This document shows positions 9,652-28,042 of a stretch of 64,000 nt of DNA, one piece after another. This DNA is from Amycolatopsis xylanica. Its GTDB lineage: Bacteria > Actinomycetota > Actinomycetes > Mycobacteriales > Pseudonocardiaceae. The notes below the pieces were generated by a model, which did not search any database, was not told the origin of the DNA, and saw only the letters and a list, made by a program, of their open reading frames with translations. How positions within the stretch are numbered: the stretch's first letter is position 1; the number at the start of each line of letters is the position of its first letter. The DNA lies in the NCBI RefSeq assembly GCF_900107045.1, contig NZ_FNON01000007.1, positions 372,001-436,000 of the forward strand, given 5' to 3'. Both the position numbers and the translations under genes were made by a program.

Positions 9652-12600
9652 TCAGGCCAGGCCGAGTTCTTTGTCGATGAAGTCGAAGACGTCGTCGGCG
9701 GACGCGTCCTCCAGGTTTCCGCCGACGTCCTCGCCGGAACCGAGTGCTTCGTTCGCCTTCGCGAGCAGTGCCTGCAGCCGCGCGGTGACCCTGGCCTGCT
9801 CGAGTTCGTCGGCGCCCAGCGCGGCCACGGTCGCTTCGAGCTTGTCCAGCTCGGCGGTGATCCCGCCGGACGCGCCTGCCTTCGGCGCGACCTCGCCGCG
9901 CATGAACTCGGCCAGCGCCTTGGGGTTCGCGTGGTCGAACACCATGGTGGTCGGCAGCTTCTTGCCGACCACCGACGCGAGCCGGTTGCGCAGGTCGACC
10001 GCGGACACCGAGTCGAACCCGAGGTCCTTGAACGCCCGCGTCGGCTCGACGCCGGACGGGTCGTCGTAGCCGAGCACGGCCGCGACGTTCTTGCGGACCA
10101 ACTCCAGCAGCGCCCGCGCCTGCTCGGCTTCGGACATCCCGCCGAGCTTGGCGATCAGCTCGTTCTGGCCTTGGTCAGCAGGCTCGTCCGCGCCGTCGAG
10201 GATCGCCTTGACCTCGGGCAAGGCGTCGAGCAACGGCCTCGGGCGGGCCATCGTGTACGTCGGCGCGAACGCCGACCAGTCGATCTCGGCGACCACGATG
10301 TGGCTGTCGTTGTGGTCCAAGGCCTGCTGCAACGCGGCGAGCGCGAGCCGCGGCTCCATCGCGGGCGCGCCGATGCGGCGCATCATGGCGGCGAGTTCCT
10401 CGTCGACCATGCCGCCCGCCCACGAACTCCACGCGACCGAGGTCGCAGCGAGCCCGCGGGCCTTGCGCTGGTGCGCCAGTGCGTCGAGGTAGGCGTTGCC
10501 GGTGGCGTACGCGCTCTGGTGCGAGCTGCCCCAGACCGCCGCGCCGGACGAGAACAGCACGAACGCGTCGAGTTCGCGGTCGCCCAGCAGCTCGTCGAGG
10601 TTGGCCGCGCCGGCGATCTTGGCGTGCCCGACCTCCAGGAACTCGTCCAGCGGCAGGTCGGACAGCGGCGCGATGCGCTGCGAGACCCCGGCCGCGTGGA
10701 CCACCGAGCGCAGGTCGTCGAGCCCGTCGAGCATCGACTTGAGTGAGTCCCGGTCGGCGACGTCGCAGGCCGCGATGGTGACCTTGGTGCCCAGCACGGT
10801 CAGCTCGGCTTCGAGTTCGGCAGCGCCATTCGCGTCGCGGCCGCGACGGCTGGTGAGGACGAGGTGTTCGGCACCCTTGCCCGCGAGCCAGCGCGCGAGG
10901 TGCGCGCCGAGCCCGCCGGTGCCGCCGGTGATCAGCGTGGTGCCGTTCGGCTTCCACTCCCGCGCCGGGGCTGCCGTGCCGACCGAGGCGCGGACCATGC
11001 GGCGGGCGTAGATCCCGGTGCCGCGCACGGCGAGCGCGTCGTCTTCGACCCCGCCGAGCAGCCCGGCGAGCCGCGCGATGGTCGCGTCGTCGGCGTCGGA
11101 CGGGACGTCGACCATGCCGCCCCAGGATGTGCCGAGGTCGAGCGAAAGCACAGTGCCGAGGCCCCATGCCGACGCCTGGACGGCGTTGCGGACCTCGTCG
11201 GGCCGGTCGACCGCGACCGCGTCGGAGGTGACCGCCCAGATCGGCGCGTCGAGCCCGGCGTCGCCGATCGCCTGGATGAAGGTGACCGTGCTGTCGATCG
11301 TGTCGTCCAACGCCAGCAAGGAAAGGATGCCGTCCGGCGCGTGCGGCCGCAGCCCCTTGGCGAGGGTCTCTCGGTCCTCGTTGGACACTTCGAGCGGCAC
11401 CACGGTGGTGGTCTCACCGAGCGCGCCCAAGATCTTGGTGATCAGTGGGTGGTCCTTCTGCCCTGCCGGGATGGCGACCAGCCAGTTGCCGATGGCCGGG
11501 CTGGACTCCGGAGTGACCGGCTTCCAGGCGATCTTGTACCGCCAAGTGTCCACAAGGGACTGCTCGCGGAACTTGTCGCGCCAGGTCGACACCGCGGGCA
11601 GCACCTCACCGAGCGCGGACGCCTCGACGTTCAGCCGCTCGGCCAGCTCGCCGAAGTCCTGGCCCGCGACCGCGTCCCAGAACGCCGAGTCGACCGGGTC
11701 GGCGCTGGCCGCCTGATGCGCCTTGCTGGTGTCCCACCAGAAGTTCTTGTGCTGGAAGGCATACGTCGGCAAGTCGACGCGCCGCGCGCCGCGCCCGGCG
11801 TAGAACGCCGACCAGTCGAGCTTGACGCCGCGTGCCCACGCCTGCGCGAGCGCGGTGACCAGCTCCCGCTCCTCGGGCCGGTCGCGCCGCAGCACCGGCA
11901 CGAACGCGATGTCCTCGTCGGTGACCAGCGAGTCCGGGCCCATCGCGGCGAGCGCCGAGTCGGGGCCGAGTTCGACGAACGTGGTGACGTTGCGGGCTTC
12001 CAGGCTGCGGACCGCGTCGGAGAACCGGACGGCCTCGCGGACGTGGCGCACCCAGTAGTCCGGCGAGGTCAGTTCCTCGGCGGTCGCGAGCTGCCCGGTG
12101 AGCGTCGAGATGATGGCGATCTTCGGCGGGTGGAAGGTGAGCCCCTCGGCGACCTTGCGGAAGTCGGCGAGCATTGGCTCCATCAGCGGCGAGTGGAACG
12201 CGTGCGACACCTTGAGCCGCTTGGTCTTGCGGCCCCGCGCCTCGAACGCGGCGGCCACGCCGAGCGCGGCCTCCTCCTCGCCGGACACGACCACGGCGTT
12301 CGGCCCGTTGATCACACCGATGCCGACGCCCTCGGTCAGGAACGGCGTGACCTCGTCCTCGGACGCCTGGATCGCGACCATCGCGCCACCGGAAGGCAGC
12401 GCGTTCATCAGCTTCCCGCGAGCCGCGACCAGCGCGGCGGCGTCCTCCAGCGAGAGCACCCCCGCGACGTGCGCGGCGGCGAGTTCACCGATCGAGTGCC
12501 CGGCCAGGAAGTCGGCCTTCCCACCCCACGACTCGATGAGCCGGTACAGCGCGACCTCGATCGCGAACAACCCCGACTGCGTGTAGACGGTCTGGCTCAG

Positions 12601-14415
12601 CAAGTCCGCGTCGGAACCCCAGACGACGTCTTTCAAAGGCCGGTCGAGGTGCTTGTCCAGCTCAGCGACGGCCGCGTCAAAGGCTTCCGAGAACGGGATA
12701 AAGCCTGCTAAATCCCGTCCCATGCCAATGCGCTGGGCGCCCTGGCCGGTGAACAAGAACGCGGTCAGCCCGTCCGAGCGTGTGACGCCCTGGACGACTC
12801 CGGCCGGGGTCTCCCCCGCGGCCAGCGCAGTCAGGCCGCGCACGAACTCGTCGCGGCCCTCGGCGATCACGACCGCGCGATTGTCCAAAGCGGACCGTGT
12901 GGTGGCGAGCGAGAAACCCAGGTCCAGCAAGGAAGTCTCGCCGAGATTGTCGAGCAGACGCTGAGCCTGCGCGGTCAGCGCGGCGGCGCCCTTACCCGAG
13001 ACGACGAGCGGCAGCACGCTGCTGGTCACCGTCGGCGCTTCGGCTTCCGGCTCCTCGAAGGCGGGAGCCTCTTCGATGATCACGTGCGCGTTGGTGCCGG
13101 ACAGCCCGAACGACGAGATGCCCGCGCGCCGCGGTTCCTCACCGGCAGGCCACGGCCGCGGCTCGGTGAGCAGCGAGATGTTGCCCGCGGACCAGTCGAC
13201 CTGCGGGGTCGGCGCGTCGACGTGCAGCGTCTGCGGCATCTTGTCGTGCTTCATCGCCTGGACCATCTTGATGATCCCGGAGGCCCCCGCAGCCGCCTGC
13301 GCGTGGCCGATGTTGGACTTGATCGAGCCCAGGTAGAGCGGCTTGTCGGCGGGGCGCTGGCCATAGGTGGCGAGCAGCGCCTGCGCCTCGATCGGGTCGC
13401 CGAGCTTGGTGCCGGTGCCATGCGCCTCGACCAGTTCGACCTGCTCGACGGCGATCTGCGCGTTGGCCAGCGCGTCGCGGATGACCCGCTGCTGCGAAGG
13501 CCCGTTCGGCGCGGTGATGCCGTTGGACGCGCCGTCCTGGTTGACCGCGGAACCGCGCACCAGCGCGAGCACGGGGTGACCGTTCTTGCGAGCGTCGGAA
13601 AGCCGCTCCAGCAGCAGGAGCCCGACGCCTTCACCCCAGCCGGTGCCGTCGGCCGCCGCCGCGAACGCCTTGCAACGCCCGTTGAGCGCCAGGCCGCCTT
13701 GCTCGCTGAAGCCGACGAACGCGGCGGGCGTGGCCATGACGGTCACCCCACCGGCGAGCGCCAGCGAGCAGTCCCCGCGCCGCAGCGACTGGATGGCCCA
13801 GTGCAGCGCGACCAAACTCGACGAGCACGCGGTGTCGACCGTGACCGCCGGGCCTTCGAGCCCGAGGCAGTAGGCGATGCGCCCGGACGCGACCGCGCCG
13901 AGCACGCCGATGCCGCCGCCGAGGCCGTAGTCGTGGTAAACGAGCCCGGCGAAGACCCCGGTCTTGGTGCCCTTCAGCGAATGCGGGTCGATGCCCGCGC
14001 GTTCGAACGCCTCCCATGACGTCTCCAGCAGCAGCCGCTGCTGCGCGTCGGTCTCGACCGCTTCCTTCGGGCTGATCTTGAAGAAGTCCGCGTCGAACTC
14101 GTCCGCGTTGTGCAGGAAGCCGCCCTCGCGCGAGTACGTCTTACCCGGCTTGCCCGGCTCGGGGTCGTACAGGCCTTCGGTGTCCCAGCCGCGGTTCTCC
14201 GGGAACGTCGAGATCCCGTCCCGGCCCTCGTTCACGAGGTCCCACAACGCTTCCGGCGAAGAGATCCCGCCGGGGAAGCGGCAACTCATCGAAACGATGG
14301 CAATCGGCTCGTGGTCCTTGGCCTCTACCTCACGCAGGCGTTTCTTGGTCGACTGCAGGTCGGCCATGGCTCGCTTGAGATAGTCCCGGAGCTTGTCATC
14401 GTTGCTGCTGCTCAT
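9652..14415 (-). CDS. Modular type I polyketide synthase, one module KS-AT-KR-ACP
   Basis: A 1,587-residue single-module PKS. An N-terminal docking helix (residues 1-35) is followed by KS about 37-450 (DTACSSS with Cys197, AHGTGT, KSNIGH), AT about 545-850 (GHSIG Ser641, HAFH about 738-741, malonyl-CoA type), a structural KR region with no DH, catalytic KR about 1155-1340, ACP about 1430-1500 (Ser1469 in GFDSV) and a C-terminal docking segment. The KR has TGGTGGLG, Tyr1303 and Trp1295 and lacks the LDD motif, which is the A-type signature predicting an L-configured hydroxyl. The ATG follows the previous PKS stop by 15 nt with a GAGGG ribosome site, so the two are surely co-transcribed. The AT starts with the DLAGFIP segment encoded by the 22-bp repeat and is one residue shorter than its sister ATs there. 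Confidence 0.97.
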   Translation of the reverse strand: MSSSNDDKLRDYLKRAMADLQSTKKRLREVEAKDHEPIAIVSMSCRFPGGISSPEALWDLVNEGRDGISTFPENRGWDTEGLYDPEPGKPGKTYSREGGFLHNADEFDADFFKISPKEAVETDAQQRLLLETSWEAFERAGIDPHSLKGTKTGVFAGLVYHDYGLGGGIGVLGAVASGRIAYCLGLEGPAVTVDTACSSSLVALHWAIQSLRRGDCSLALAGGVTVMATPAAFVGFSEQGGLALNGRCKAFAAAADGTGWGEGVGLLLLERLSDARKNGHPVLALVRGSAVNQDGASNGITAPNGPSQQRVIRDALANAQIAVEQVELVEAHGTGTKLGDPIEAQALLATYGQRPADKPLYLGSIKSNIGHAQAAAGASGIIKMVQAMKHDKMPQTLHVDAPTPQVDWSAGNISLLTEPRPWPAGEEPRRAGISSFGLSGTNAHVIIEEAPAFEEPEAEAPTVTSSVLPLVVSGKGAAALTAQAQRLLDNLGETSLLDLGFSLATTRSALDNRAVVIAEGRDEFVRGLTALAAGETPAGVVQGVTRSDGLTAFLFTGQGAQRIGMGRDLAGFIPFSEAFDAAVAELDKHLDRPLKDVVWGSDADLLSQTVYTQSGLFAIEVALYRLIESWGGKADFLAGHSIGELAAAHVAGVLSLEDAAALVAARGKLMNALPSGGAMVAIQASEDEVTPFLTEGVGIGVINGPNAVVVSGEEEAALGVAAAFEARGRKTKRLKVSHAFHSPLMEPMLADFRKVAEGLTFHPPKIAIISTLTGQLATAEELTSPDYWVRHVREAVRFSDAVRSLEARNVTTFVELGPDSALAAMGPDSLVTDEDIAFVPVLRRDRPEERELVTALAQAWARGVKLDWSAFYAGRGARRVDLPTYAFQHKNFWWDTSKAHQAASADPVDSAFWDAVAGQDFGELAERLNVEASALGEVLPAVSTWRDKFREQSLVDTWRYKIAWKPVTPESSPAIGNWLVAIPAGQKDHPLITKILGALGETTTVVPLEVSNEDRETLAKGLRPHAPDGILSLLALDDTIDSTVTFIQAIGDAGLDAPIWAVTSDAVAVDRPDEVRNAVQASAWGLGTVLSLDLGTSWGGMVDVPSDADDATIARLAGLLGGVEDDALAVRGTGIYARRMVRASVGTAAPAREWKPNGTTLITGGTGGLGAHLARWLAGKGAEHLVLTSRRGRDANGAAELEAELTVLGTKVTIAACDVADRDSLKSMLDGLDDLRSVVHAAGVSQRIAPLSDLPLDEFLEVGHAKIAGAANLDELLGDRELDAFVLFSSGAAVWGSSHQSAYATGNAYLDALAHQRKARGLAATSVAWSSWAGGMVDEELAAMMRRIGAPAMEPRLALAALQQALDHNDSHIVVAEIDWSAFAPTYTMARPRPLLDALPEVKAILDGADEPADQGQNELIAKLGGMSEAEQARALLELVRKNVAAVLGYDDPSGVEPTRAFKDLGFDSVSAVDLRNRLASVVGKKLPTTMVFDHANPKALAEFMRGEVAPKAGASGGITAELDKLEATVAALGADELEQARVTARLQALLAKANEALGSGEDVGGNLEDASADDVFDFIDKELGLA
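12695..12716. repeat. 22-bp near-palindrome, coding copy in AT of the one-module PKS
   Basis: Identical to the copy at 7644-7665. It encodes D-L-A-G-F-I-P on the minus strand and places a TTA codon (complement 12709-12711) in the gene. The protein reads GFIPFSEAF here, where the sister ATs read GFIPVFAEAF, so the edge of the motif coincides with a one-codon length difference. Confidence 0.75.
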
Positions 14416-14430
14416 TGATCCCTCGTTCGC

Positions 14431-24282
<9,852 letters not shown>

Positions 24283-24453
24283 CCCTACTGAAATCGGTGG
24301 AGAAACCCAATCTGCTCAGCTATACAAATCACTGAATAAGGCCAGGTCAGAGCGTCATCCCGCGAGTTCCAAAGTACTTACGCCCCCACACCCCGCCAAC
24401 CCCTACAAGGCCCCCAGCCGCCCCTAGATGCCCAGGTACACCCCAATTGACAA
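24283..24453 (-). promoter_or_regulatory. Leader and probable promoter region of the PKS operon
   Basis: 171 nt between the terminator of the upstream flavoenzyme operon and the first PKS start. The start-proximal part (about 24300-24350) is relatively A+T-rich for this genome and contains TATA-like stretches on the minus strand. No -35/-10 pair is convincing enough to place, so the region is called from context only. Confidence 0.4.
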
Positions 24454-24486
24454 TGGCCGCCAGGCGAGGTCATCGCCTGGCGGCCA
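24454..24486 (-). terminator. Hairpin terminator after the flavin monooxygenase gene
   Basis: A perfect 14-bp stem (24454-24467 with 24473-24486) closes a 5-nt loop, 36 nt downstream of the monooxygenase stop codon. There is no long U-tract, as is usual in high-GC actinomycetes. It separates the DUF993-monooxygenase unit from the PKS genes, which implies a separate PKS promoter. Confidence 0.75.
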
Positions 24487-24521
24487 CTGCTCTCATGGGG
24501 TGACCTACGCGGGGTTCGGCC

Positions 24522-25928
24522 TTAGTCGGCAGAGGGGGAGGCCGCCGAGTGGGGCAGATGCAGGTCACGAAGCTCAGGGAACTGAGCGATGGCTTCGTCT
24601 TCGCTCAGCACCGGCCCGGTGGGGCGGTCCGGAGCGAACAGCTTCGCGGCCAGTTCGGCCATCTTCGCCGGTGACGCCATCAGCGTGTAGACCTCGAGCG
24701 TCGTCTTGCAGACCTCGGGGTCGATGATCGACTGCTGCGCCAGCGCCATGCCGAACGCGGCTTCCTCTTCGCTGAACTCGACCTCGACGTTCGACTTCAC
24801 GTCGGGGAAGGCCCGGTCCTGACCGGCGGCCATCGCCCACGGCCAGTCCGCGCACTGCGCGATGGCGTTCTGCGCGGCCTCGGCGAGACCCGGCTTGAGC
24901 CCGATCCGGTCGAGCTCGCCACGCAGTGCCAGCGCACCCTGCGCCGAAACGGACATCCCGTGCGCGTACACGGGGTTCAGCGCCGCGGCCGAGTCGCCGA
25001 TCGCGACGAAGCACTCGGGCACGGGCAGCCGGTCGTAGAACCGGCGCCAGTTCCCGGTGCCCCGGTACGGCCGGACTTCCCCGGTGGGCACGGCCTTTTC
25101 GACCAGGTTCGCGACGATCGGGTGCCGCATCGACCTGGCGAACTTGATGAACTCGTCATCCGCGGTGGACGGCTGGCCGCCACGGGTGCCGGTCATCGTG
25201 ACGATCCAGCGGCCGCCTTCGATCGGCAGCAGCGTCGCGCCCCGGCCTGGCTGGCCGGTGCCGGGCTGCGGCTGGATGATGACCACCGGCATGTCGTCGC
25301 CGGCGCCTTCGGGTGCGGTGAAAATCCGTCCGGCGTAAGCGAGTCCCGAGTCGACGAGCTCCTCTTCCACCTGCGGCAGGCCGAGTTCGACCAGCCACTG
25401 CGGCGCCTTCGACCGGCGCCCGGCGGCGTCGACGACGAAGTCCGCGGAGACGACCTCTTCCTCGCCGCCGTCACGCTCGATGCGCACACCGGTGACCTTG
25501 GTGGCATCGCCGACCAGGCCGACCGCCTTGGTCGACTCCCACACGCTGATCCTGGTGTCCTTCAAGACCTGCGTGCGCAGGACATGGTCGATCAGGTCGC
25601 GCGAGCAGGTGATCACGAACGCCGGGCTCTCCACCCGCGGGTACCAGCCCGTGGAGGTCAGCGTCAGCGCGTCGGTCGGCAGGCCGCGGCGGTGCGCGCC
25701 GGCGGCGAACAACGCGTCGGTGGTGCCGGGCGCGAGCGCGTCCATCGCGATCGCGCCGCCACCCATCAGCATGTGGCTGTGGTGACCCTGGGGCAGGCCG
25801 CGCCGGGGCCGCGGCTCGGTGGGCAGCTGGTCGCTTTCGATCACGACGACCTCGTCGACGTGCTTGGCGAGTGCGGCGGAAGCGAGCATGCCCGCCAGGC
25901 CGCCGCCGATGACTACGGCCTTGCTCAT
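24522..25928 (-). CDS. FAD-dependent monooxygenase, polyketide epoxidase (MonCI)-like
   Basis: A 468-residue flavoprotein: N-terminal Rossmann FAD motif GGGLAGMLAS (about 8-17), a GLPQGHHSH segment typical of this family, and a second FAD motif GDSAAALNP around residues 313-321. Length and motifs match the squalene-epoxidase-like group that includes polyether epoxidases such as MonCI and Lsd18 (resemblance judged from memory of the family). It lies directly upstream of the PKS operon and its ATG is one nucleotide after the DUF993 stop, so the two are coupled. Likely role: oxygenation of an alkene in the nascent or released polyketide. An ordinary tailoring hydroxylase of the same fold is the main alternative. 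Confidence 0.8.
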   Translation of the reverse strand: MSKAVVIGGGLAGMLASAALAKHVDEVVVIESDQLPTEPRPRRGLPQGHHSHMLMGGGAIAMDALAPGTTDALFAAGAHRRGLPTDALTLTSTGWYPRVESPAFVITCSRDLIDHVLRTQVLKDTRISVWESTKAVGLVGDATKVTGVRIERDGGEEEVVSADFVVDAAGRRSKAPQWLVELGLPQVEEELVDSGLAYAGRIFTAPEGAGDDMPVVIIQPQPGTGQPGRGATLLPIEGGRWIVTMTGTRGGQPSTADDEFIKFARSMRHPIVANLVEKAVPTGEVRPYRGTGNWRRFYDRLPVPECFVAIGDSAAALNPVYAHGMSVSAQGALALRGELDRIGLKPGLAEAAQNAIAQCADWPWAMAAGQDRAFPDVKSNVEVEFSEEEAAFGMALAQQSIIDPEVCKTTLEVYTLMASPAKMAELAAKLFAPDRPTGPVLSEDEAIAQFPELRDLHLPHSAASPSAD

Positions 25929-25929
25929 G

Positions 25930-27093
25930 TCATTCCACCCCGTTGGTGACCAGGAACGCGGACAGGCGGTGGGCGGCGAGCTCCGGGTCCGGGAACAGGC
26001 CGAGGCCGTCCGCGAGCCGGTACGCCTTGGCGAGGTGCGAGACCGAGCGAGCGGCCTGCTCGCCCCACACCATCCGGAAGTGGTCCTGCGTCCCGGAAAG
26101 CCAGGACAGGAACGTGAATCCGGTCTTGTAGAAGCGGATGTTCATCCCGGGGCCCTCGAACAGGTGCATCGAGAGCTCGGCGGTCGGCTCGATCAGGTCG
26201 CGGAAGCCCTGCACGTCACCGGCGTCGAGCTTGCGCCCGGCGGCCGCGACGATCGGCGCGAGCGGGTCGAACACGCCCATCATCGCGTGGCTGTGGCCGC
26301 GGTCGTCACCGGCGATGACCTCGGGGTAGTTCGTGTCGTCACCGGTGTAGGTCTTGATGCCCTCCGGCACGGCGCGGCGCAGCTCGATCTCGCGCGCGCC
26401 GGGCAGCGGCGCGACCTTGATGCCGTCGACCTTGTCCTTGTTGTCGGTGATCACCGAGACGAAGGTCTTGATCTCTTCGTCGATGTCCGTGCTGCCCCAG
26501 TAACCGGTGAGGCTCGGGTCCCATTCGGCGGTCACCCAGTGCACGATCGCGGGCTGGCTCAGCTGGCTGAGCAGCCTCTTGTAGACGTCGGCGTACTCCT
26601 CCGGCCCGCGCGCGACCGCGGCGAGTTCCCGGCTGGCCATCAGGATCACCTGGGCGCCAGCGCCCTCGATGACCTCGATCTGCTCCTCGTAGGCGCGGAT
26701 GACCTGTTCGAGGGTGTGCTCGCCGGGCGCCAGCTGATCGGTCCACGCGGTGCCGGCGATCTTGCCGCCGACGGCGTGCGCCTCGGCGGCGGAGCGCTTG
26801 ATCAGCTCGGAGGATTCGAGCCAGCCCAGTCCCATGCCCCGGTGCGCGGTGTCGAGCGCCTCGGACACGGCGAGGCCGTGCGACCAGATGTGGTGCCGGT
26901 ACTTGAGCGTCGCTTCCCAGTCGAGCACCGGTGGCGTGTACGGCTCGTTGCCCGCGGTGGGGTCGACGATGACGTGGGGGGCAGCGAAGAAGGTCCGGCT
27001 GGTGACAGCCGGTCCACCGGGTACGAACACCGACGGCGTCGTCGACGGCTCGTACGCCGTCAACTCACCGTCCGCGTCGGGGAGTTTGATCAT
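25930..27093 (-). CDS. DUF993 family protein (DapA-like TIM barrel)
   Basis: 387 residues. The pattern LDWEATLKYRHHIWSHGL followed by DTAHRGMGLGW and ELIKRSAAEA is characteristic of DUF993 proteins, which belong to the dihydrodipicolinate-synthase/aldolase superfamily. The reaction is not established. It is co-transcribed with the flavin monooxygenase (one-nucleotide gap) and sits between that gene and the TetR gene. DUF993 proteins are often seen near sugar-acid catabolism genes, so a place in a polyketide locus is unexpected. Either it is a tailoring or precursor lyase or a passenger gene. No signal peptide or membrane segment. Confidence 0.8.
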   Translation of the reverse strand: MIKLPDADGELTAYEPSTTPSVFVPGGPAVTSRTFFAAPHVIVDPTAGNEPYTPPVLDWEATLKYRHHIWSHGLAVSEALDTAHRGMGLGWLESSELIKRSAAEAHAVGGKIAGTAWTDQLAPGEHTLEQVIRAYEEQIEVIEGAGAQVILMASRELAAVARGPEEYADVYKRLLSQLSQPAIVHWVTAEWDPSLTGYWGSTDIDEEIKTFVSVITDNKDKVDGIKVAPLPGAREIELRRAVPEGIKTYTGDDTNYPEVIAGDDRGHSHAMMGVFDPLAPIVAAAGRKLDAGDVQGFRDLIEPTAELSMHLFEGPGMNIRFYKTGFTFLSWLSGTQDHFRMVWGEQAARSVSHLAKAYRLADGLGLFPDPELAAHRLSAFLVTNGVE

Positions 27094-27141
27094 AAGGGTC
27101 AGCTCCGGGGCGTCGATCTACCGTGGCATGAGAGGGGGAAA

Positions 27142-27168
27142 CCGGTCTCTCCGCGGGAGAGAAACCGG
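27142..27168. promoter_or_regulatory. Interrupted hairpin upstream of the DUF993 gene
   Basis: CTCTCC and GGAGAG pair around a GCG loop, and CCGGT and CCGG extend the stem past a two-base bulge. It starts 49 nt upstream of the DUF993 start, in its leader or promoter region. It could be an operator for the neighbouring TetR protein, a leader structure, or a second weak terminator of the TetR transcript. The remaining bases of 27094-27283 show nothing definite. Confidence 0.35.
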
Positions 27169-27283
27169 CTCGGCCGACGCTGGGCTGTGCGGCCGAACCG
27201 CGTTTCATTGAAGCCAGGATCGAACGCCGACCGCCAGAGAAACCGCCCCCTAAAGGCGTGGATGGAGCCCCTATCAACGCGGA

Positions 27284-27312
27284 CGTGCCCCGTCCGGGTC
27301 GGACGGGGCACG
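27284..27312 (-). terminator. Hairpin terminator of the TetR gene
   Basis: A perfect 13-bp stem (27284-27296 with 27300-27312) with a GGT loop begins 19 nt past the TetR stop. This very stable stem should end TetR transcription before the DUF993 gene. Confidence 0.8.
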
Positions 27313-27331
27313 GGTGTCAGGACGGTGGTTC

Positions 27332-27928
27332 CTACGCGGCGGTGTGCTCCTTGGATTCGGTCAGGATGATCCGCAGCGCCTGCGCGAGGTCATGCCCGCT
27401 GGGCGCGTTGTCGGGGTCGATCAGCCACTGCGCCATCACTCCGGTCAGCAGAGCCTGGTGGAAACTGCCGACCACCTTGGCCGACTTTTCGTCCACATCG
27501 GCGTCGATCTGCTGGAACTGCATCGCCAGGCCCGGCCGCGCCTGCTCCCCCGCGCTGGCCAGCACGTGCCGCACCTCGGGGATGTGCTCGATCTGCGCCA
27601 GGATCTCGAAGTTCGCCGCCCACAGCTGCCGGTGCGTGGTGAACAGGTCCACGATCCGCGTCCAGATGTTCTCAAACCGCTCGATCGTGTCGGTCTCCTG
27701 CTCATCGGTGGTCATCGCGTTGGTCAGCTCGGCGCCCCACTCATCGGTCGCCTGCATCAGCGCCTCGTTGAGCAGCGCCTCCTTCGACCCGAAGTGGTAG
27801 CCGATCGACGCCAGATTCGTCCCGGAAGCGGCCACGATGTCCCGAGCGGTGGTCCGCGCGTACCCCTTCTCGATCAAGCACCGTTTCGCTCCGACCAGCA
27901 AGTCTTCCCTGTGTCCCATCGGGGTCAC
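27332..27928 (-). CDS. TetR family transcriptional regulator
   Basis: 198 residues. The N-terminal TetR helix-turn-helix is clear: ARTTARDIVAASGTN followed by ASIGYHFGSKEALLNEAL at about residues 24-58. The C-terminal ligand domain is mainly helical and unassigned. It is next to the PKS-associated DUF993/monooxygenase unit and transcribed in the same direction, and is divergent from the gene at 28043. The shared upstream region contains a good palindromic operator candidate (27968-27996). It probably controls itself and one or both neighbouring units. The start used is a GTG; an ATG three codons in is equally possible. Confidence 0.93.
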   Translation of the reverse strand: MTPMGHREDLLVGAKRCLIEKGYARTTARDIVAASGTNLASIGYHFGSKEALLNEALMQATDEWGAELTNAMTTDEQETDTIERFENIWTRIVDLFTTHRQLWAANFEILAQIEHIPEVRHVLASAGEQARPGLAMQFQQIDADVDEKSAKVVGSFHQALLTGVMAQWLIDPDNAPSGHDLAQALRIILTESKEHTAA

Positions 27929-27967
27929 CTTCCTCAGCGCTTCACACGTCCGTCCTAACCACTCGTA

Positions 27968-27996
27968 CTATACACATGTACATGACGCTTGTATAG
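27968..27996. promoter_or_regulatory. Candidate TetR operator in a divergent promoter region
   Basis: The inverted arms CTATACA (27968-27974) and TGTATAG (27990-27996) enclose a second perfect palindrome CATGTACATG (27975-27984). The A+T-rich patch stands out in GC-rich surroundings and lies between the TetR start and the gene at 28043, where an autoregulated TetR site is expected. Which promoter elements it overlaps cannot be fixed. Confidence 0.55.
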
Positions 27997-28042
27997 CTTC
28001 GCTTCGGCGGAGACTGTCGGTGGCCGCGGGCATGGTTGAAAG

